DNA from: Urophycis tenuis
Taxonomy: Eukaryota > Chordata > Actinopteri > Gadiformes > Phycidae
Length of the DNA: 64,000 bases
Reading direction: 5' to 3'
Assembly: GCA_036785325.1 (NCBI GenBank)
Contig: JAXIVH010000029.1
Location: 4,340,215 to 4,404,214 of the forward strand
A program made the position numbers and the translations under genes. Position 1 is the first letter of the stretch; every line of letters starts with the position of its first letter. Shown piece after piece: positions 58,444-64,000 of the stretch. The notes below the pieces were generated by a model, which did no database searches, was not told where the DNA came from, and saw only the letters and a list, made by a program, of their open reading frames with translations.

Positions 58444-59566
58444 GAAATTCACAGACGCGGGTTTCAATTAACCAATGACAAAGGTCAGAGCAGCCAACCA
58501 TCAGATGCAATATCTGTGTAAATATATCAAAACTAACCTGTGGCATCGGAAATGGTAATGTCAGTTGCTATGGTTTCTACCCTAATTTTATATTTTGTGT
58601 CTCACTGTAGCCTGTGCATCAAAAATGGCTGTTGCATGTAGGCTTGCAGCTAATGGTTCTTTATATTTAGCTTTCTATTAAATGCATTTTACTGATACAG
58701 ATACCAGTTATAAGTAGCTCTGAGGCTACAATCAGCAATTTTTGATGAGATTGAAAATGATTAATCTTTTCTTAAAGTTACAATCAATCAACAATATTTG
58801 CTTGCATCTACCTTTTTCAAAATATTTTTTTAGCTAGCTATACATAAAAGCAAAGAGCTATAATGAAATAAAATGAAATTTCAGAAAGTTTTATGTAGCT
58901 AGGAATGGAAAATCAAATAGCCTATAGTTGTTACATAGGTAAATACAATTACATTCAATGGCTAAGGAGATCATCAGTTTGTTTTGACTATTGCTATTAC
59001 TATTGGCTATTAGATTCCCCACCATTCCTCATGAATTATAAATCATCCAATTAATAAACGTCATGTAGGACGGCAACATTAAATATATTGTTAGCATTTA
59101 TCAAGCATTTGCACCAACAGTCAACAACAACAGTGACACCATAAAGAAAAAAAAAACAGTTGAGACGACTCATGTGAACAAGGGCAATTGTACTTCCGTC
59201 TCTGTCTGTTATGTACGAACTACATAAAACCCTCTTGCCTTTCTCCACTTTATTATCCTGTTCTCTAATTTATTTGCTCCCAAAACCCATTTAAGAAAGA
59301 ATCCCTGTGATGCTGATTCTGTGTTGTAAGGTTAGCCACGTCTGAATGTGTAAGCGACAATGACGTACCCACTAAGCAAGAGAAACAACTGCTCATTTGT
59401 GATGTTGCCAAAGGTCAACATCAGTAATAGATATTGCTATTCAAATAATACTAGTGTTTGACTTCCAGTCAAAAGGTACTTGGTTTGCTCCCCAAAGTCC
59501 ACATCCTTAAGCAAGTTGTACAACCCCATAACTGCTCCTTAATGGCATGTAACTGTAACGGATTTG
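58444..59566. other. No gene; degraded SINE-like end
   Basis: AT-rich unique sequence; 59440-59550 resembles a degraded tRNA-derived SINE (CTTCCAGTCAAAAGGTACTT, CACATCCTTAAGCAAGTTGT). Confidence 0.45.
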
Positions 59567-59908
59567 TAGACAGACAGACAGAAATACTTTAATGATCCCT
59601 GAGGGAAATTGCATTTGTTACAATACTCCAGGGAAAAAAAGAAGAGACAGACACTCTACGTATAGTAGAGCGTTAGAATATATAAATATATAATATAAAC
59701 CTATGTAACAAAAATATATTAAAAAATATACATAAATGTTCATACATCTAGGCATACACTATAGAGGTAAATAGCATACACAACGATGTAGCATGTAGGA
59801 TTAGGTAGTGGAATGACCAGTTATGCATTGAAATGACCAGTTATGCAGCGAAAACTAAGATCATACTGACTAATTATATTGCTAATTATATAGTATAAAG
59901 GTAGCTTC
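59567..59908 (-). mobile_element. LINE 3' UTR fragment (same family as 20-24 kb LINE)
   Basis: Reading the minus strand gives the 3' UTR of the 20328-23998 LINE: CTGCATAACTGGTCATTTC (23640 region), the segment before AGAGTGTCTGTCTCTTC, GCAATTTCCCTCAGGGATCA and a CTGTCTGTCTGT tail. It is 5'-truncated near the ORF stop and lies across the end of the gypsy integrase. Confidence 0.85.
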
Positions 59909-60968
59909 AACTGAACCGCCACAGGGTTAATTATCCTCTCAATCTCGAAGGGCCCTATGAACCTGAGTGCCAGCTTTTTGGACTCCACCTGTAGAGGTAG
60001 GTTCTGGGTGGGCTGCCACACATTTTGGACAACCTGGTAGCTGGGGGACCTGGTGTGGTGGCGGTTAGCCGCCGCCCAGTAGTGGTCGGCCGAGCGTAGA
60101 AGGGTGGCCCTTGCTTGCTTCCAGGTCCTGCGGCAGTGGCAGATGAAAACCTGGACCAAAGGACAGGAATCCTCCTTCTTGAGGGCGGGGAACATGTGAG
60201 GCTGGAATCCATAGGTGCACTGAAAGGGGGAGAGACCTGTGGCAGAGTGGCTTGGACCATGATGCAGGGTGCTGGGAGACCATACACTGGAGGGCCCTCT
60301 CCATCTCTCGGTCTGGCCACTGGACTGAGGATGGAAACCTGATAGGCTGACGGTGACCCCAACCAATCTACAAAACTCCCTCCAGAAGATGGAGGTGAAT
60401 TCCGGTTCCTGGTCGGACACCACATTGACCGGAAGGCCATGTATGCGGAACACGTGTTGGAGAAACAGTTCGGCCGTTTCCTTGGCCGAGGAAAGTTTGG
60501 GCAGTGGCACGAAGTGGGCCAATTTGCTAAACCCATTGACCATGGTCAGAATGGGGGTGTGGCTGTGGGACGGTGGCAACCCGGTGATAAAGTCCAGGGA
60601 GATGTGGGACCAAGGACGGTGAAGTACCGGCAGAGGGTGGAGCCCTCACAAACTTTTGGGTGTCCTCCTCCAATGTGGGCCACCAGAATCTCCGCTAGAC
60701 CATGTCCTTGGTGTGCTGGATCCCCGGGTGACAGGTGAGTTGGGAATTGTGGGCCCACTGGAGGACGTCCAAGCAGGGAGCAGCGGGGACAAACAAGCGG
60801 TCGGGAGGCCAGGTGCTGGGTCCTGAATGACCTCCTAGGGCACTTCTTACCCTTTCCTCTACATCCCAGGTGAGGGGGCAACCAGGCAGGTGGACAGGAG
60901 GATGGTGTCAGGGGTCGCTGTGGACTCCTCTTTCTCTGAGAACTGATGAGAAGTGTCAGGCTTGGCAT
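59908..60968 (-). pseudogene. Sushi-like integrase, frameshifted
   Basis: Zinc-binding-domain remnants lie in 60968-60600. The core shows MVNGFSKLAHFVPLPKL, VFRIHGLPVNVVSDQEPEF (second Asp), SLSGFHPQSSGQTER (Glu position) and ATGLSPFQCTYGFQPHMF. The C-terminal part has ESKKLALRFIGPFEIERI. A frame change and deletion lie around 60290-60320, and the chromodomain-side end is replaced by the LINE fragment. Confidence 0.83.
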
Positions 60969-61724
60969 TTTGGGAGCCGGGTCTATACGAGAGCGGCATG
61001 TTGAACATGGTGAGGAATAGGGCCCAACAGGCCTGGTGTGAGTTTAGACGCTTGGCGAACTGGATATATTCCAAGTTCTTTTCCATCCACACGAGAAATG
61101 GCTGTATGGTACCCTCCAACCAATGGCGCCACTCCTGTAGGGCCAACTTCACTGCCAGAAGCACTCTCTTGCCAATATCATAATTTCTTGGCGTGGGACA
61201 GACAGAGAGAGAAAAAAAGCACAGGGGTAAAGTTTGGCCACTCGTTGGGAGAGGTATGCTGCCGCTCCCGTGTTGGAGACATCCACCTCCACCCAGAATT
61301 GCCTCTTGGGATCGGGCATCTGGAGGATGGGGGGGCGAATGTGAACTTGGCCTCGAGGGACCAAAAGGTTGTGTCGGCCATAGGTAGGGGACCTTGGTGG
61401 ATGTAAGGGCCATAAGGGGCGCGGCGACGGTACTGTAGCCTCTAATAAACCTCCTATAAAAGTTTGCAAACCCCAGGAATCGTTGCAACTGCTTGTGGGA
61501 GCCGGGGATGGGCCAGGCGTTGACAGCTGACAACCTGGCAGAGTCCATACTATTTCCCCGCCTGATGACATACCCCAGGAAGGAGACGGACGTAGAGTGA
61601 AACTCACATCTTTCAGCCTTCACAAAAAGTGAGTTTTCTAAGAACCTTTGCAGGACTGCCTGGACATGGTGGACATATTCCTCCAAGGTCTTGGATGTAG
61701 GTCTAACTTGGAGAATATGGTGGC
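60859..61724 (-). pseudogene. Sushi-like RT C terminus (thumb/connection) and RNase H
   Basis: The frame starts TLEEYVHHVQAVLQRFLEN, with FVKAERCEFHSTSVSFLGYV and LQRFLGFANFYRRFIRGYS (RT end). RNase H-like sequence follows: NYDIGKRVLLAVKLALQEWR and LEGTIQPFLVWMEKN. The YLDD block that should precede it is missing. Confidence 0.82.
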
Positions 61725-62435
61725 CCCTTCCAGTAGCGAAGGCCGAGGAGATGAGGAGGTGATGAAGTTTTTTTAATTGTAATGTCATTCAGGCCACTGT
61801 AATTGATGCATGTCCACAGGGTTTTGTCCTTTTCTACAAAGAAGAAGCCCACACCAGTGGGGGAGGAGGACGGGTGGATGATGCCTGCTGACAGGGAGTT
61901 GTCAATGGGGGTGGACAGGGAGAACAGATGGCCCTTGGGAGGCATTGACCCGGGCTGCAGGTCAATGCTGCAGTCATATGGGTGGTGTAGAGGTAGCGAG
62001 GTGGCCTTAGTCTTGCTAAACACCTTTCTAAAGTCAATAATATTCAACAGGGACACCCATCATGTTGGGGGCGTTACTGGAGCAGGTGGTCGAACATGAG
62101 GCAGATGCCTGCTTAGGGCAAACTTGGTGGCAATTGGGGCTCCAGCCCAGGATGGACTCGGTAGACCAGTCCATGGTGGGATTGTGATGACGGAGCCAGG
62201 GAAAACCTAAGAGGAATGGGAGAGGGGGGAACCTCAGGATGCGGAACTGGATCTCATGGTGGTTTCCGGACAAGAGAAGGCGTAGGGGTGCTGTATGGTG
62301 GGTGACTGTCCCCATGAGGTGCCCATCGAGGGCGCTGGCAGGAGGAGAGCGGGGAAGTGGAACCCGCTGGATGTCCAGTCTATGAAGACAGCCAGTGTGT
62401 GGGACCCCTTGGGCGGGATCAGGCGGGCCTGGCAC
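61720..62435 (-). pseudogene. Sushi-like protease remnant and RT N terminus
   Basis: The protease half shows LRFPPLPFLLGFPWLRHHNP. The expected DSG active site is disrupted (the matching stretch reads VFIDWTSSGFHF in another frame). The RT N-terminal part shows FFFVEKDKTLWTCINYSGLN. A frame change and the catalytic-core deletion follow. Confidence 0.78.
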
Positions 62436-62459
62436 AGGGAGCGTGGGTCGGGGCAGAGA

Positions 62460-63252
62460 TTAGTAGTACGACTCAACGGTCCTCCCCCTTCTTCTGGTCC
62501 TCCCCTCTAGTGGACAACGGGAGAGAAAATGGCCAGCCTGACCGCAGTACAGACAAAGGTTGCCCCAACGGCGACATGCCCGTTCCTCCGGCGTGAGGCT
62601 GGTGCGACCCACCTGCATGGGCTGGTCTTCCCTCACCTGTGGACTGGTTGGGGAGACCGTGTTCTCAGGAACAGAGCAGGTCTGGACCGGGGAACGCAGC
62701 TCGAGTTGTTCCTGTCGCCTCTCTCTACGTCGGCTGGATGCGATGGTCCACTCGCGAGGACAGCTCGATGAGTCCATCCAGCGATGACAGGAGATCATAA
62801 CCAACCAACTGGTCCTTGACATAGTTCCCCAGGTCCAGCAGGAAGGCGTCACACTGCGCCGCCGAGTTCCACTCACTCTGGCGAGCCTGGTACAGAAGTC
62901 GATGGCATAAGTCAGTCCATTCCCCCAACCTCAGCCCCTGGAGACCACCAGCAGCATCGGGAGCCCATGAGGACTTGCCGAACACCCTCCGGATGTTGGG
63001 GTGCGATGTTCCCACCCGGCCGCTCCCCAGCAAAAGTGTGGGGTTGCAGGGCGAATAGGATGGAGCAGTTTGTAATGTAAGGGCCACAATCCTCCGGGTC
63101 TCCCACGTCTCCTATGGGCTGGGGGCACCGGGGCCGGCGAGAGCGCCACTGCGGTGGCTTGGACGTGAACTGAGCCTGACCTCATCATGCTGGAGAGCCT
63201 GCTCAATTCTGTCCATCTGACTCTGGGCGGAGGTAGGGTGTGCTGTGTCCAT
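62460..63252 (-). pseudogene. Sushi-like gag, frameshifted, with zinc knuckle
   Basis: It starts MDTAHPTSAQSQMDRIEQAL. Fragments in other frames give DPEDCGPYITNCSILFALQP (capsid start) and QCDAFLLDLGNYVKDQLVGY with LDGLIELSSRVDHRI (capsid end). The knuckle CLYCGQAGHFLSRCP is intact (CX2CX4HX4C). At least two frame changes break it. Confidence 0.82.
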
Positions 63253-63267
63253 TGCTGGCCAGATTGT

Positions 63268-63634
63268 ACTGTAATGGATCAGTACTGGACCCAATTGCAG
63301 CACAAAGCCAAGCACGTGTGAAAATAAAGCGTTTTTATTTTCCAAATAAACAATGATAATGGGAAACAAGCAGGATCGTCAATCTGGGACGGGAGGTAGG
63401 CGAACGGGGACCAGGGAGGATGAGGCGGGGATTGGAGTCGGAGATGGGCAGGATCGGGAAGCCGGGACAGGAGGCAGGAGAATTGCTGGAGAGACTTGCA
63501 TGTACAAACAGCGAAGACAATCTGGCACCAGGTGAACAGTGAAGGGCTGAATTTGACGCCTTCACTAATCACCTGATGCAGCGCAGCTGCGAGTGTGAAT
63601 GAATGAGGTGGGGGCGGGGCAGACAAACTGTGAC
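63268..63634 (-). repeat. 5' LTR of the Sushi-like element
   Basis: On the minus strand it runs from GTCACAGTTTGTCTGCCCCG through GGTGATTAGTGAAGGCGTCA to AAAATAAAAACGCTTTATTT (poly(A) signal) and GTCCAGTACTGATCCATTAC. Gag begins 16 bp or so later at 63252. The ends are approximate because the partner LTR is missing. Confidence 0.75.
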
Positions 63635-64000
63635 TGTATCTGAATTTATTGTAAGTCTTAAGTCAAATGCATTGTGTGTGTATGTGTTTGTGCGTGGTTG
63701 AACACCAACAGTTTGACGTTCCCTTTTTTTGCAAATACATTCAATCGCCATGTAATGTGGACAACAGCCCTGTCTGAAGAACCTACAACCTCATGAACGG
63801 TGTGAAACAATGTTGATATGACAAGAAGGTGTACCTGCCATCGAGTCAAGAGGTAGTGTTCTATTGGCTTCCACGTAACGATAACAAGAACAGCAATGCA
63901 CCATGCTGAGACCAAAAAACCCTGGAAGGCCGTCCATTACATTGGATTATGATGAAAATGACTGAGATTTGGGTTGGTATTCTTCATACCTCAGACTCTT
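63635..64000. other. No gene recognised at the right edge
   Basis: Short unique stretch with a T-run; nothing recognised. The window ends without a recognisable feature boundary. Confidence 0.5.

Larger units (their letters stand above)
59905..63634 (-). mobile_element. Sushi-like Ty3/gypsy retrotransposon, decayed, 3' end lost
   Basis: Order on the minus strand: 5' LTR (about 63634-63268), gag, protease, RT, RNase H, integrase. The 3' LTR is absent: the sequence is cut in the integrase C terminus (NPVAVQLKLPL) by a LINE fragment. Every protein region carries frame changes, and the RT core is deleted. The integrase and RNase H sequences are those of the fish Sushi-ichi-type group, from which the mammalian RTL/PEG10 genes also derive; nothing here suggests domestication. 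Confidence 0.86.

Noticed and set aside
60115..60738. Plus-strand open frames in 60-61 kb
   Set aside because: They are the opposite strand of the gypsy integrase and RNase H.

Overview
This is vertebrate nuclear DNA, almost certainly from a teleost fish. The signs are spliced coding exons with GT-AG junctions, very dense CA/GT and tetranucleotide microsatellites, tRNA-derived SINEs with the 'TGTCTGCTAAATGCC' tail, CR1/L2/Rex1 and RTE-like LINEs, Ty3/gypsy elements and hAT-type MITEs. The repeat mix would fit a clupeiform such as a herring or shad, but the sequence alone does not prove that. There is no sign of bacterial or viral genomic sequence, a CRISPR array or an operon.

One cellular gene is clearly supported: a complete four-exon, plus-strand pseudouridine-5'-phosphatase gene (pudp, also called HDHD1). 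It has a TATA promoter near 11.7 kb, exon 1 at 11830-11899, exon 2 at 12359-12577, exon 3 at 13225-13454 and exon 4 at 48016-48192, and it encodes 231 residues. All HAD phosphatase motifs are present and all three introns join in frame. Introns 1 and 2 are only 459 and 647 bp, but intron 3 is about 34.6 kb and holds most of the repeats in the window.

Layout. 0-11.1 kb: microsatellites, a hAT MITE (933-1220), a trinucleotide CAT tract, a short inverted-repeat element (5141-5561) and a defective minus-strand gypsy element (7420-11106) whose 3' LTR carries a nested SINE. 11.7-13.5 kb: promoter and exons 1-3 of pudp. 13.5-48 kb (intron 3): an inverted pair of repeats, a nearly intact LINE interrupted by one stop codon (20.3-24.0 kb), a 0.96 kb minisatellite (25.4-26.4 kb), a minus-strand Rex1-like fragment, two further minisatellites, a 4 kb RTE-like LINE split by a solo LTR, long AGT and CA/GT tracts, a possible TSD-flanked repeat and a decayed composite LINE. 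48.0-48.5 kb: exon 4, 3' UTR and probable poly(A) signal. 48.5-59.4 kb: gene-free sequence with a hAT MITE, a SINE, microsatellites and some AT-rich stretches that look like possible conserved noncoding elements. 59.4-63.6 kb: a decayed minus-strand Sushi-like gypsy element, truncated at its 3' end by a LINE 3' fragment of the same family as the 20-24 kb LINE.

I found no convincing new biological system. The most useful observations are the nesting and order of the insertions, several elements with exact target-site duplications, an upstream ATG overlapping the pudp start, and some tandem repeats with higher-order structure.
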